From Ulota crispa (taxonomy: Eukaryota > Streptophyta > Bryopsida > Orthotrichales > Orthotrichaceae): DNA of 64,000 bases. The stretch's first letter is position 1. Each line of letters starts with the position of its first letter. This document shows, in pieces, positions 33,801 through 44,599 of this stretch. The DNA lies in assembly GCA_963920765.1 (NCBI GenBank), contig OY987243.1, positions 5,704,001 to 5,768,000 on the forward strand, given 5' to 3'. Below the pieces are notes generated by a model. That model did not search any database. It was not told the origin of the DNA and saw nothing but the letters and a program-made list of their open reading frames with translations. The translations under genes were made by a program, and so were the position numbers.

Positions 33801-36722
33801 AAGTATCAACTTGAAACAAAATACCTGTTTGCTACATGGCAAATTTGGCACCAAACCGACATCCTCTTTGTTATATTATTTGAGGGATTGTATCAAGTTC
33901 ATTTAGTTGTCACATGTAAGATAATCACTACATCTATAGTCATAGTCTCACCAATCATACCCCAATATACTATATACCATTCTTTAGTTGTGAAAAGGAT
34001 GTATCTTCAAGCTCATTAAAATAACAGATTTCAAAAAAAAAAGATTGTGGTTTTAATCACCCCATTGAAATCTAAAATCTAGAAGAGTTTTAGTTTTTCA
34101 TTGCTCAAAGTTCTTGAAAGTCACAATATTATTGATGCTTCTAAACCAAGCCATCTCAACATACTAGTTGATTGTCTTCTTAAAGGCTGTATTCAAGGCT
34201 CTCTCAAAAAAGATATACATGATATGAAATTTGGATTATAATGATAATTATGAACTCAATACTTTGAAATGACAAGCAATGATGGAGCCTCATGATTAGT
34301 TTATAACCTTACCTTGCATGGCAATAGCTGATCTCTCATCAAGTTTAACTTAACATTTGTAAGAGTAATTAATAATCCAAAATCTCAAAGGGTGTGCTTA
34401 TTTAGATCTAAAGAATGTCAAGTATAGCAAACTTTGGCCGTGGATTGAAATAGAAGAGGACTGATTGTTTCTTTTTGTTTACACAGGTTCTTAGACAAGG
34501 CAGCCACGGCGGCAACAAACAATGATATGCAACAATGTAGTAGCAAGTGGAAGCTATGCACAATGACGCAAGTTGAGGAAGTGAAGCTGCTAGCGCAAGT
34601 GATGCCAGTGTGGGTTGCGACGCTGGTCTTCATGGTCACGATACTACAGATGTCAACGTTCTTTTTGCGCCAAGGTATCAGCATGGACAAGAGCATAGGG
34701 ATTTTTCATTTCCAAGTTCCGCCAGCGTCGTTGGAGCTTGGGTGCATTGTCATTGCATTGCTGCTCATCCCGCTCTACGACTTGTATATTGTCCCGTATG
34801 TGCAAAGGTTCACAAAGAACGAGCGAGGCTTCTCGCTGCTGCAACGGCTTGGAGTGGGCCTTGTGATCACTACCATAGGCATGGCAGTGGCAGCATTGGT
34901 GGAGATGAGGCGGTTGCTAGTGATCAAAGCATATGGGATGGAGGAGAGTGAAGCCACTATTCCAATGAGTGTGTTTTGGCTTGTTCCTCAATATAGCATC
35001 ATGGGTGTTGCCCAGGTAACTTACACTTTGCCCATCCTTGTTGCACACCATGTTTTCCTTGCACTTGGCTTCTTTGCTACACATGCTTTTACTTCTGTAG
35101 ATAGCAAATTTTGTGAATGACATGATTGCACTAGATTTCTCTAACCCAAACCTAGACACCCTTTAATCCCTCATCACTTGAGTGGACAAAAATTATCTCC
35201 ATTTCTTGTGTATATTGGGATTTGCCATATATGAGGGGTTAATGGAAACATCTTGATTTGAAGGAAGCCAAGAATATCACCCATATGGTGAAGAGGTCAA
35301 AATCAATAACCCCAGTTTACCTCTTTTCCCTTCAATCTCAACTCTCCATCATAGTGGGGAAATTAGTTGGGATTTGTTTTGGTTTTCCATTCAAAATTAT
35401 CAAAGAACATATTGTAATCCTTTTACAAAAATGGTCAATCATCCTCCTTATCCACCGCTTGGATAATGCAATCCTTTGTGAGAATTGGCATAGACAACAT
35501 TCTTTTAAAAACCTAGTTTGAGATATTCCTAACTATTCATACTTATTTATCAATACAATTTGTCCATTTGGAATTTTGGACACATGCTAATTAACCAAGT
35601 TGTTGCACTAATCTTCACACAATTAGATTGATTTGATTGCTTTTCACAATGTTACCCATAACACCTTTACATTTTTTATGATATTGAAACAACCTTTATA
35701 ATTGGGAAAAATCCATTTCTATGTATTGATGAGTGCTAAACCTGATCTCTAGTTGTTACAAGTTTGAAACATGGATCATGCACAATCCTCTACTTTGTAT
35801 GCCATAATGCATCACACATTGTATAACTCCACAAGCCTAATCTAATCTCATAGAAGTATCTACAAGATGGTAGAGGGTGTTAGTACCTTGTAGCTTACAA
35901 AGTGAAGAATTACATGTGTCACATCCATGCTTCAAACTTGAATAATCTGCAACCTATTCCAATAATTTCAAAAATGTACAAATATTCTTGAATATGTGAA
36001 AAAACAAGGCAAGGTATGTTTGACATTTTCTCTTAATTTGAGGTAGTTGGCTCTTAAAGCAATTATTTAAATCTACTAACTCATCAATGATAGTAGTAAA
36101 TATGTAAAGGAACATGTCACTCATTCCTAAATAGGAAACGCATGTAGAACATGATTACTTTTAGAGCCAATTACCTTAGGTATGCTCACTTGTGATATTA
36201 GCAATATGAATGCAATCTAAAAGAGTGTCCAAATACATCTAATTTTCCTTCGCTACTGCCACACTTACTACTAAGTGTGAAAATACCCTTAGTTTTAAAA
36301 TGAGGTTGTCAAACAGCTTCACTAAGGTTCTACCGACCACAAATGTTGAAGGCTTGGATGGATGGCAGGTGTTTGCTTATATGGGGCAGCTGGAATTTTT
36401 CTACGACCAAGTGCCAGATGACATGCAAACTATGGGAACAGCCCTCTTCACTTCCAACACCGGCGTGGCGCACTTCGCCTGCACATTCATCCTGCGGCTG
36501 GTGACCAGCGTGACGAGCAGAGGCGATGCTCAACCTTGGATTGTGAGCAACATCAATCAATCCCGGTTGGACAAGTACTACTGGATGCTCACCGTTTTGA
36601 GCACTCTCAACTTCATCGCCTTCTTTTTCGTATCACTCCGTTACACATACAAACCCACGAAGCTCCGACACGAGCCTCACAAGCATGACAAAATCCCTGT
36701 CGAACCTCTCGTGCTCACTTGA
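27820..36722 (+). CDS. NPF (NRT1/PTR family) proton-coupled transporter, seven exons
   Basis: Exons: 27820-27888, 27973-28120, 29320-29537, 31646-31817, 32976-33348, 34487-35015, 36369-36722. They sum to 1863 nt (620 residues plus TGA). All introns are GT-AG and every phase agrees, so the model is strong. Family marks in order: DYRGRPADK and GRWKAVSFIMG at the exon 2/3 join, ERMAFYG (78-84), FVADSFLGRFWT, IGAGGVKPC (190-198), GADQFEEED, SYFNYWW (220-226), ILQMSTFFLRQG, VPPASLE, PLYDLYIVPY, LLQRLGVGL, VAALVEMRR, PMSVFWLVPQY, LEFFYDQVPD. Length and order fit a 12-helix plasma-membrane or tonoplast carrier of nitrate, peptides or other small solutes. The substrate cannot be predicted. The ExxER proton-coupling motif of helix 1 reads VVLER, lacking its first Glu. 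The wording is closest, from memory, to NPF5/NPF8-like members. Introns 2-6 are 1.1-2.1 kb and hold repeats. Confidence 0.93.
28226..29048. mobile_element. Tandem pair of TGCATTTAGG MITEs in NPF intron 2
   Basis: The first copy is 28226-28501 (ends TGCATTTAGGTTGCC and GGCAACCTAAATGCA). A second, directly repeated copy runs from about 28505 to 29048 and is interrupted by the element at 28724-28979. Both copies share CATTATTTATCA-like and GAAATGTCAAGAAA-like blocks. Confidence 0.5.
28724..28979. mobile_element. AACGCGTTATT-type MITE in NPF intron 2
   Basis: The left end AACGCGTTATTTGTTAAATT mirrors the right end AATTAACAAAATAATATGTT. The inner sequence next to both ends is TTGGGAAAAA or its complement. 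A second copy is at 56432-56730. It interrupts the second copy of the tandem MITE. Confidence 0.5.
30123..31201 (+). mobile_element. T1-type TTAA element in NPF intron 3 (1079 bp)
   Basis: TTAA flanks it at 30119-30122 and 31202-31205. The termini are CCCCTAAAGCC and AGCTTTACGGGG. It contains a 26 bp T tract near 30350. Its closest relative is 60801-61722, in the opposite orientation. Confidence 0.75.
36179..36287. mobile_element. ~110 bp MITE in NPF intron 6
   Basis: The ends are GGTATGCTCACTTGTG and CTAAGTGTGAAAATACC. It shares the core ATGAATGCAATCTAAAAG with the copy at 19429-19550. Confidence 0.5.
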
Positions 36723-36907
36723 CGCAAGCCCACTCACTTTCTTTAGAACAGGAATATGGTGTTTGTAGATTATGTTTGCCATGTTTTAACCCTTAGCAGT
36801 ATTCTACAAAACCTGGCCCAACCACTTTGGAAAGTCATTGAAGATGGTTTCCCTACCAATTGTGAAGAGGCGAGGTTTAGTAACCATTGTTAGAAAGAGG
36901 ACAAGTA

Positions 36908-37506
36908 AGGTGGAAGCACCCATACCCAACAATATCCCATACTCAATCAATAGGGTGCCCTATTTTCAATATCACCAAGGATAGGTGCTTTGGATTGCAT
37001 TTAGGTTGAGACCACTTAATCCTTAAGCGTCCCAGCAACAGGATCTTGTCATTGGGGCCCACAACTTTATCTCACTTTTTCTCTTAATTTGTATGGTGAA
37101 AACAGTCATGACTAATCCCCATTAACAAAGAAGGTAGTGGTCATTTTTTTTTGATGTAATTTTCCAAACTGTGGTGGCCATTAACCCCCGTTTTCTCCTA
37201 AACCCTAAAATTAACTCTGGGCACTCGGGGATTAATTTGTGTTGTGTGTTTCAAAATGAAGTAGGAAGTAATGAGCAAAAAGTAGTTTAACTGATTTCAG
37301 ATTTACTTGAGTCTAGAGACTGGCAATGGGTTCAATGCTCTTTTTGACTCCCATTCACAGTAATTTAGTTTTGCAAATAAAATTATAAAAAAATTGCAAT
37401 CCCAACATTTCTTATCTTCCTTACATGGGAAAAACATTTACTGCCTCGAACTTATTGTAGTTTGTTGCAGAATTGGTTACGTTATCGGGTATGGGTGCTG
37501 CCACCT
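36908..37506. mobile_element. TA-flanked MITE with AGGTGGAAGCACCC ends, interrupted
   Basis: The ends are AGGTGGAAGCACCCATACCC and GGGTATGGGTGCTGCCACCT, with TA on each side (36906-36907, 37507-37508), as for Tc1/mariner-type insertions. It is interrupted by a T3 TTAA element at 37020-37231. A second copy at 58128-58818 is interrupted at a different place. Confidence 0.7.
37020..37231 (-). mobile_element. 212 bp TTAA MITE (T3)
   Basis: TTAA flanks it at 37016-37019 and 37232-37235. The termini are TCCTTAAGCGTCCC and GGGCACTCGGGGA. The internal sequence TTTATCTCACTTTTTCTCTT and the rest match 22838-23066. The paralogous site in 58128-58818 (ACCACTTGAGTCATG) is empty. Confidence 0.75.
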
Positions 37507-37508
37507 TA

Positions 37509-38155
37509 CTGCAGCGCACTCACATCATGTTAGTTGCCTTACTAGCATTCGAATCCGCAGAAACGCAACTGAAGGTGTTGTAAAATACGTCACGAGATTT
37601 CTCTACGGCGTTTTTCATCGGCAAGATGCACATGTAAACCAAGGATAGGATTGCTTCTCAGGGCTAAAGCAAGTATTAGAGTAGCAGGAGATGGAAGATA
37701 ATGAAGGAAACGGATTGCGTGGGTTAATAAATGCTAGACAATAACGTCAATTGCGACGTGAATGTTCGATTTTAATACAACACTGGCTCCAGAATTTGGT
37801 ACACCAGAATATCAATCTGTGCTGAAGTAGAGCCCTTACATTTGGGTCAAAGAATGAAACGAACACCTACCTAATGGACCCAAAAGGCTGCAAATCGAGA
37901 GCTCTGAATTCGGCGTCACGTCTAGTAGTAATATACAGAAGTATGATCTCTTTACACACCTGTTGAACTCCTTATTATCACGTTTGTGAGAAACTTGGTG
38001 TGACATAACAGATGGTGAGAGAACAAAGCGAGTTTGCCATGCACAAGGAAAAACCACCTACGCTTCACCTTCGGGGGCGATAGCTGAACAACCTAATGAC
38101 ACAAGGGGCAATCGGATGAAGAGCTCTGTCAGCATTGATGCGAGCGAGAGAGACG
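37509..38155. other. Between convergent NPF and receptor-kinase genes
   Basis: It probably holds the kinase gene's 3' untranslated region (minus strand). No other feature was recognised. Confidence 0.35.
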
Positions 38156-39499
38156 TCACACCGAGTCGTCGAGAATCGACAGCTGAGCCCACAGGAGTGG
38201 CGACGCCTTCATGGTGGCGGCCTCAGGCGTCATGTTGAGCGCGCCCGCCAGCATTTGGCTCACCTTGCGCATGGACGGCCGGTTACACTCCTTGCTAGAC
38301 AGACACTGCCCTGCGATGTTGCACAAAGCCGCTAGCTCCTCGCCGTTGTGCGCCTTCAGCTCGGGATCCAACAAGAGAGCTATGAGCTTCGGTTCGTGGA
38401 GATACTCCTGCGCCCAGTTCACCAGGGTGACTCGCTTGTCCAAGTACGGTGGCCGCCCACTGATGGTTTGCAGCAGAAACACGCCGAAGTCGTAGACGTT
38501 GTTCTCGAAACTTGGGCAATGGCGGTCACTTTCCCATTCATCGGCATATCCGGCGCTCACCTTGCACCCCATCCAGGAGGTACACCGACTGGACGATTCG
38601 AAGCATTTGCTCGTCTCGGGGATGCGCGCAATGCCGAAGTTGGCGAGCTTGGCGGAGAACTCATCTGTGAGATAAATGGCGTTGGCGTCGAAATTCAAGT
38701 GGCTGCACGGCGGGGTGAGGTCGTGGTGCATGTACTCCAGCCCATACGCGGAGCCCATGATGACGCGCATTCGCGTCGCCCAGTCGAGGTGCTCCATTTC
38801 CTTGGGGTGGTGCAAGTGGTCCGAGAGCGTGCCGTTGGAGGCGTACTCGAACACGAGCATGCGCGAGAAGGGCTGCTCCTCCGAGCAGTACCCCACGAGG
38901 TTCACCAAATGCTTGTGCTTCATGCGCGTCAAGCCTTCCACTTTGCGCCGAAACGAAAGCTCGCAGTTTGGGGACCAGTCCGAGGCCGACATGCGGAGGG
39001 ACGTCACGGCCACCTCCGTGCCGTCGGCGATCGTGCCTTTGTAAAGCACTCCGTCAGGCGACGTGCCGATGATGTTGCTGAAATCCTCGCATGCCGCTTC
39101 CAGCTCCGCGCGATTCAGAAACGGGCAAGTGGTGACGAAGGGTAAGGACGCTTTCATCCCCGCCCGCCACCGAGTCTCGGGCAGCAGGCTGTTGCAGCGC
39201 CGCAGTTGCACGCGGCGGATCATCAGCAGCAGGATCCCGATGGCGAGCACGAGCGCCACCGCGGTCACGATCAGAAACGCGTTCATCCACAGCACTGCCC
39301 TCGCATTCGCTTCCACCGTCGGCAATGGCGACGCTTGCACACTCCCATCGGGTGGGTAACTCTCAGGGTCGCTCTCATTCACCCGCATCGTCCCACTCAC
39401 GCGACCCGATACCAACACGACCGAGAGCGACCAAACCAGCCCACCCAGCACCACGTCCCTGATCGCCCGCTCCATGCTTTCAGCGCTACACAATGTCAT
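38156..39499 (-). CDS. MRH1-like (LRR-VI-2) receptor-like pseudokinase without LRRs
   Basis: This is a 447-residue single-exon frame. A hydrophobic N-terminal segment (about residues 9-36, from the second Met) looks like a signal peptide. A short Ser/Pro-rich outer part follows, then one membrane helix (68-94) and a basic stop-transfer run. The kinase-like domain spans about 138-420 and reads like MRH1 and its relatives: ELEAACEDFSNIIG, LVFEYASNGTLSDHLH, LEYMHHDLTPP, NVYDFGVFLLQTISGRPPY, and a tail MTPEAATMKASPLLWAQLSIL. Three catalytic positions are changed. The VAIK lysine is Thr166, the HRD aspartate is Asn269, and the DFG aspartate is Asn287. It is therefore predicted to be catalytically dead and to signal through partners. 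LRR-VI-2 relatives carry LRRs; none are seen here or within 1 kb upstream. Missing 5' exons remain possible. Confidence 0.88.
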   Translation of the reverse strand: MTLCSAESMERAIRDVVLGGLVWSLSVVLVSGRVSGTMRVNESDPESYPPDGSVQASPLPTVEANARAVLWMNAFLIVTAVALVLAIGILLLMIRRVQLRRCNSLLPETRWRAGMKASLPFVTTCPFLNRAELEAACEDFSNIIGTSPDGVLYKGTIADGTEVAVTSLRMSASDWSPNCELSFRRKVEGLTRMKHKHLVNLVGYCSEEQPFSRMLVFEYASNGTLSDHLHHPKEMEHLDWATRMRVIMGSAYGLEYMHHDLTPPCSHLNFDANAIYLTDEFSAKLANFGIARIPETSKCFESSSRCTSWMGCKVSAGYADEWESDRHCPSFENNVYDFGVFLLQTISGRPPYLDKRVTLVNWAQEYLHEPKLIALLLDPELKAHNGEELAALCNIAGQCLSSKECNRPSMRKVSQMLAGALNMTPEAATMKASPLLWAQLSILDDSV

Positions 39500-40300
39500 T
39501 CCTCCAGCAACTAAAACCTGCCATTCCTACATTCAACATGACCTTCGCTCTCGTCACATCACGACGACAATGCAGCCCCATTGCCTCGTTCGCCTTCCCC
39601 TCCACAAGCGCCGTGCATTGCATCCCCGGCGTGCATCGAATCATCAACCCCCAAGCTCCGATGGCACCACACACGAGCAGCCCTAAGTTAGCGCTTCCTC
39701 GTGACTACAGCCATTGCGAGCTTGCACCCATGCCCACGAGTAGCGAAACGAGCTCCACCGTTGTTAAGTGCGCGAGAGCGATGGATCCCAGCTCCAGGTA
39801 CGAAGGCCAGAAAGGGCATGAGCAGGCGAGAGTGACGGTGAGCGAACAACAACAACAACAGGGGCGATGGTGCCGGCGATGATGCATCTGACAGCTCGCC
39901 TGATGTGCAGCAGCGGGCTGCTGGCAAGCTTCGATGAGAGCACATGCACGGCAGTTATTGATCGCGTGACAAGCACAGTGATTCAGTGGCGCATCTGCTA
40001 CACTTCCTGTAGCCGCAGCAGAGCTGGTTTTTCTCGCTCCCGCTGTGCCATTTGGATCCGCCATCCCCGCTCTCGTGGCTGGTTTTAGTATCCCCCGGAC
40101 CCCCTCTTGGCCTCTTCTGGCTGGGGTCCCGTCTCCGCTGGGCATCCACGTTGGCATTTTCCTAATTCGGGCCACCCACCTTCTAATTAGATGGGTGTCA
40201 GGATGCCACTCTCTCCGATTGGTGGGTATCAATAACATGCCACGCTCCACTATTTTGGAGTCTCTAATTATTTTCGTTAAAACGAATCCATTACACAAGT
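39500..40300. other. GC-rich 5' flank of the receptor-kinase gene
   Basis: It has composition similar to the gene and several overlapping frames on both strands (longest 39705-40298, minus), none with a recognisable motif or an LRR. A short CAA repeat lies at 39846-39860. It is probably promoter and 5' untranslated region. Confidence 0.45.
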
Positions 40301-40308
40301 GCTGAGGT

Positions 40309-40626
40309 CAGGGTTTAATTTTTGTTTTTGCCAGGGTAGAGCGACCGGCACCCCAGAATGCATGCAGATAAGGAAATTTTGAAATTTTGGCAGAATGGAT
40401 GATATATGGAGTTACAAATTTTGGCAGAATGGATGATATATGGAGTTACATACAAAGAACTACTATTATAAAATACTTTTATCCAAAATTTGGCAAACTT
40501 GGTTGTTGCTCAAGGCGGGATTTGGCAATTTTATTTAGATTTTTAATCAAATATTTCAATGTACGAGTTGCTAGAGGCTTTTGGAGGTAAGATTTGGGCA
40601 AAAATTTGCCAACAAATTGAACCCTG
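40309..40626 (+). mobile_element. 318 bp hAT MITE
   Basis: The ends are CAGGGTTTAATTT and AAATTGAACCCTG, flanked by the octamers GCTGAGGT (40301-40308) and GCTGAGAT (40627-40634), which match at 7 of 8. CAGGG ends with 8 bp duplications are hAT hallmarks. It contains a 34 bp unit repeated twice in tandem (40383-40450). A relative is at 61816-62105. Confidence 0.8.
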
Positions 40627-40634
40627 GCTGAGAT

Positions 40635-42434
40635 TAGATGGCATTCTGTTATGTGGGGCTAGGGTAGAAAATTTCAATTTTTTCACTCATCCAATATAAA
40701 ATGTGAGAGTTTAAATATTTGTCATCAAGGAAATTGAATTTGAGAATTTTGAATTTAAATACAGATTTAAAGATATTGATTTAAATGAAATCCTAGGAAG
40801 AAAATAACAGTAAATTACATCAAAATAAGGTATTCTTACCGTGGTTCGTATAAATGATGAGATTTTGCCACTCCGGTCTCACCATACGGCATGTCATCTA
40901 AACCCAACCTTACACAAGTTAATTCAATTACAAGGCTTAGTGCATGTCAATGCCGCATTGGAATTAGGCAGTGACTACTATTGTTTTCCTACTTTGGGAA
41001 ACCCAAATCTCCAAAATTCTTGTGTCTTTTGCAAGAAAATTGCCAAAACACAATTTCCAATTTTGTTCTTTTGTAAGCATATTTTCATACATGGTTTAGT
41101 ATAAAAAATGTTGTTTTAGCAATTCTTTGATTCTTATGGAGCATGGAATTTGGCTAAAATAATGGTAACTTGCACTAGTTTAAAAATAAGTGGATTAGTG
41201 AGGGGCGCTAATAAAGTGGTTTAGGATTACATTTGTTGATTTAGGATATTTACGGGGTGTTGTATTTAAATATTACCTTCATTAGTATGACTCAAGTGGT
41301 CAATGTTTTGAGGAGATTTTGCAAGCAATAGGGGTAGTCACGGTTGAGTTTACGCATTCTCAATCTTCACGGAAAATTGACGTGCCGTGCTGTCCGCAAC
41401 CTGCGTGAGGCCAATTCTGTGAAGATTGAGAAATAAATTTCTCCTCCCCCAAGCATGGAGAAATGGTGTGAGAATATTATTTACTTGAGAACTCTTACCA
41501 TGGTCCGCCTGTTTACTTGCTCATGAATTAATTTTCACCCTTACTTTTTCTGCTTCTCCAATCAGTGGCTGTGTTGCATTCCTCTAAGTAAAACATTCTC
41601 CATTCTTCATTCTTCATTCTTCATTCTCCATCACTCACAAAAGGGGTGTCACACCTCCTTCCATGAAGAAGTGCTTCCATTGGCTCCTACATTCACTCAA
41701 GCATTTCTCAATCTTCACGGAAATCTCAATCTCAACTCAACCGTGACTACCCCTAATATCTTAACCAATTGCAAAGTGTGTGAAAAATGCCTCATTGTGA
41801 AAGGTGCCCTCAACAAGTCACTCCATAAGGCATGAGGGGCAGCAAAACATTATAGTTGATATCCTACTTGGAAAACAACAGCAAGAATGCATGTCATATT
41901 TGCACCAATTAGACAATATTCACCCAAATTGGTGTGAAATGTCTTGGGTTGATCAAAATCTTGCACTAATTGAAATAGCTTGTGTTTTGAACTCAAATTT
42001 TATAAGTATATTGATTGTTTTTCAAAAAGTTATTACAAACCAAAAAATCAAAAACACCATGATATACAAGTAGATCATTTGTACAAGTATGCTAGTTTTG
42101 CTCTTCATTTGTGTCACGCCCATTGTCTCCACTTCCTCATCTTGAGTTTGACAAGGCCATTTATTTAACTTCATTTCCCTAACCCACCACATGCCACAAC
42201 TTGCCAACATTATACATGTTGTGTATGTTCAATATTAGCATTTATTCCAATCTTGGTTCCAAAGCTGCCTAGCAAGGAATATAACACCATCCAACTATTG
42301 TAAAGAAGTGCACAAGATCATTTTGTAGCACAATGAAGGTGGCAGTAAAATCCAACTCCAAATCCATAGCTTACGGACTACTAAAACTCAACTACTTGCT
42401 CAAAGATTGTTGGTTGGATTTGAACTGGGGAATT
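40635..42434. other. AT-rich intergenic DNA
   Basis: No gene was recognised. It contains the MITE at 41330-41754. Confidence 0.35.
41330..41754. mobile_element. 425 bp MITE with AGGGGTAGTCACGG ends
   Basis: The left end AGGGGTAGTCACGGTTGAGT and right end ACTCAACCGTGACTACCCCT are a perfect 20 bp inverted repeat. A further inverted block CTCAATCTTCACGGAAA/GTGAAGATTGAG lies inside. A direct AAT lies on each side. Confidence 0.75.
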
Positions 42435-42673
42435 CTATTTTGTGAGCAGGGATCCGTGAGCCGTGAGCCGTGAGCTGTGATTTTTATTCAAAATATTCAA
42501 TTTCACCTATAATTGTGTACATAGGGCCTTATAATTATACATTTTAAACCTTTATCTTCTAACAAACTTTTTTTTTAATAGTTTTTCCATTGATTTTGAG
42601 ATCAAAAATGATTCTTGCTCACCAAATTTTGGCTCACCGCTCACAAGCTCACCATTCTACGCTCACAAAATAG
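42435..42673. mobile_element. 239 bp element with GTGAGC heptads
   Basis: The perfect 13 bp ends are CTATTTTGTGAGC and GCTCACAAAATAG. Inside the left end the heptad CGTGAGC repeats (42455-42475); complementary GCTCAC units lie near the right end. No clear target duplication. Confidence 0.55.
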
Positions 42674-44018
42674 CGTCGTCCGATTTGAACTAAGTCAAGT
42701 CCCACCATCTTGGAATCAAAGATTTAGTTTTCAAAAAATGTTTGGATTACAAATTGGAAGTCCACACATTTTTGGGAATTTCATTAGTACATTAACAAGA
42801 CATGCAAACCAAATTTCATTACTTGATTTTTCTTTAGAATAACCTCTACAATTATCATTTTTAACTTGAGGTCGAATATCTTTTTGGATTATGGTAGAGA
42901 CATCTAAACTGAACATCATTTTTTAAAAAAGGAATGGCTTCATAGTTATATTATCAAAATTTCCATCCAATTCTTTGTAAACAATTTTTGCCATAATTTC
43001 TAAATTATTTTATGTAAGTTGAGTCCTAACCCTAATTTTTATTAAATTTGAATAGAAAATGCCTAGATGTAATAATATGTTGAACTTTGCCCAATTTAGA
43101 CAATGTGCGAAAGTAGGGATAGCGTGTTTGAAGATTATGACTCCATCATATTCCACATGCTCAAAAAATCTTTGATTTTTTAGAAGGTCAACAACTTTCC
43201 TTATCGCATAAAAGTTCATGGAGTGATTTCCTACAATTTTTAATTTCATTCAGCCCAATTCCTCATCTACAAGTGCAAATTTGAATAAATTTCTTAAAAG
43301 ATTAAATTGTGATATCATTGATTTCTTGAAACCACGCTTTTATGGTCGGAACTAAATCCAATGCCTTTCATTTCATTTCAACAATTCTCACAAAAAAAAA
43401 ATCGGCTAGATTGTACTCCGTAACTAAAAGTCGGTTCTCCCAGGACATAACTTCTGACAACAATTTTTAGTAAAACGCAGCTTGGATACGATTCACTCTG
43501 ACTTTTTACTAGTTTTGCATGCGCTGCATTAAAGCCGTGGGGATGAACTAGAAGAAGACTATGATCCTTTGGAGGACTCAACGCCAGCCAGGGCTCTTTT
43601 CTTTGGCTAATTTTCTCATGAATCCTATCTCAATCTGACACTGGCTATCATTACTCCAAAAAAATTGGGTGAAAAAATGGATGAAATGGTCAAATGGCCA
43701 AATCCCTTGGTCCCTCCCAAGTAACACTAGGTTTGCCAAAATTTGGATAAATTTACTAATGTTAATCAATTTTACGGATGAACATGCACACATAGTTGAT
43801 TCTATCCAATTTTATCCAATTTTACTTACCTACTTGCGCTCTTGGTTGTGGGTTACAACTTGGAAAAGAACCTTGGTCAAGGCTAGGCCACATCAAAACA
43901 AATGAACGTTTTCAAAGGGCAATTGTAAAAAACAAGTGGCCGCATTTACTTCTTTGTGTAAAAAACAGATCCCTTGAATTTTTACTCTCAAGTTTTTGGT
44001 GTGTTTTAAACTCCTACT
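42674..44018. other. Intergenic DNA
   Basis: No gene was recognised. Part of 43570-43980 loosely resembles the interior of the hAT MITE at 61816-62105. Confidence 0.3.
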
Positions 44019-44597
44019 CCCTCTATCCCATTATAAAGCTCCAAAAAACTTCTCCATGAGGGATTAACTATATTTCAAGCATTATGCTAGTGACAAATGC
44101 ATTCTAGAGTCAGTATACCACCTACCAAATATTTGCAAAATCTCAAGTTCTTATGTTGCCGTTTAGATGCCCAAATTCCATGCAAAAAGTATCATATTTG
44201 TGCATAGTTTGTGAAGGCTGCCAGCCCCTCATTATTTTAGTCTTTGTACTAGTGACAGATGCATTCTAGAATCAATATACCATCTACCAAATGTGTGCAA
44301 AATCTCTAGCTTTGATGTTGCCATTTGGGCACCCAAATTCCATGCAAAAAGTACTATATTTGTACATGTTGCTAGCTCCTCATTATTGATGATTTAAAGA
44401 TTAGTAGCAACAATGGTACCTCATATGGGCAAGGCCAAGCTTGTCATGAGAGGAATGCTCTTTAATTGCTTAACTTGCCCCCATGAGATCATTGGACATG
44501 ACAAACGCTTTCTCAACAATTGAAATTAGCAAAAGAAACTTTTTTAGTGGGACAAGAACTATGCCTAATTTGGAGCTTTATATTGGGACAGAGTGAG
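44019..44597. mobile_element. 579 bp Stowaway-type (Tc1/mariner) element
   Basis: It begins CTCCCTCTATCCCATTATAA and ends TTATATTGGGACAGAGTGAG, with TA on both sides (44017-44018, 44598-44599). This is the Stowaway signature. It contains a direct duplication of about 150 bp (about 44083-44238 and 44246-44390; shared block CCCAAATTCCATGCAAAAAG). No coding capacity. Confidence 0.85.
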
Positions 44598-44599
44598 TA

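Noticed and set aside
33570-34019. 149-codon frame in NPF intron 5
   Set aside because: It is AT-rich, has no motif, and lies between two exons that join in phase without it.
38348-39145. 265-codon plus-strand frame
   Set aside because: It is the antisense shadow of the kinase gene.
39705-40298. 197-codon minus-strand frame upstream of the receptor kinase as an ectodomain exon
   Set aside because: No LRR, signal peptide or other motif; it looks like a GC-rich chance frame.
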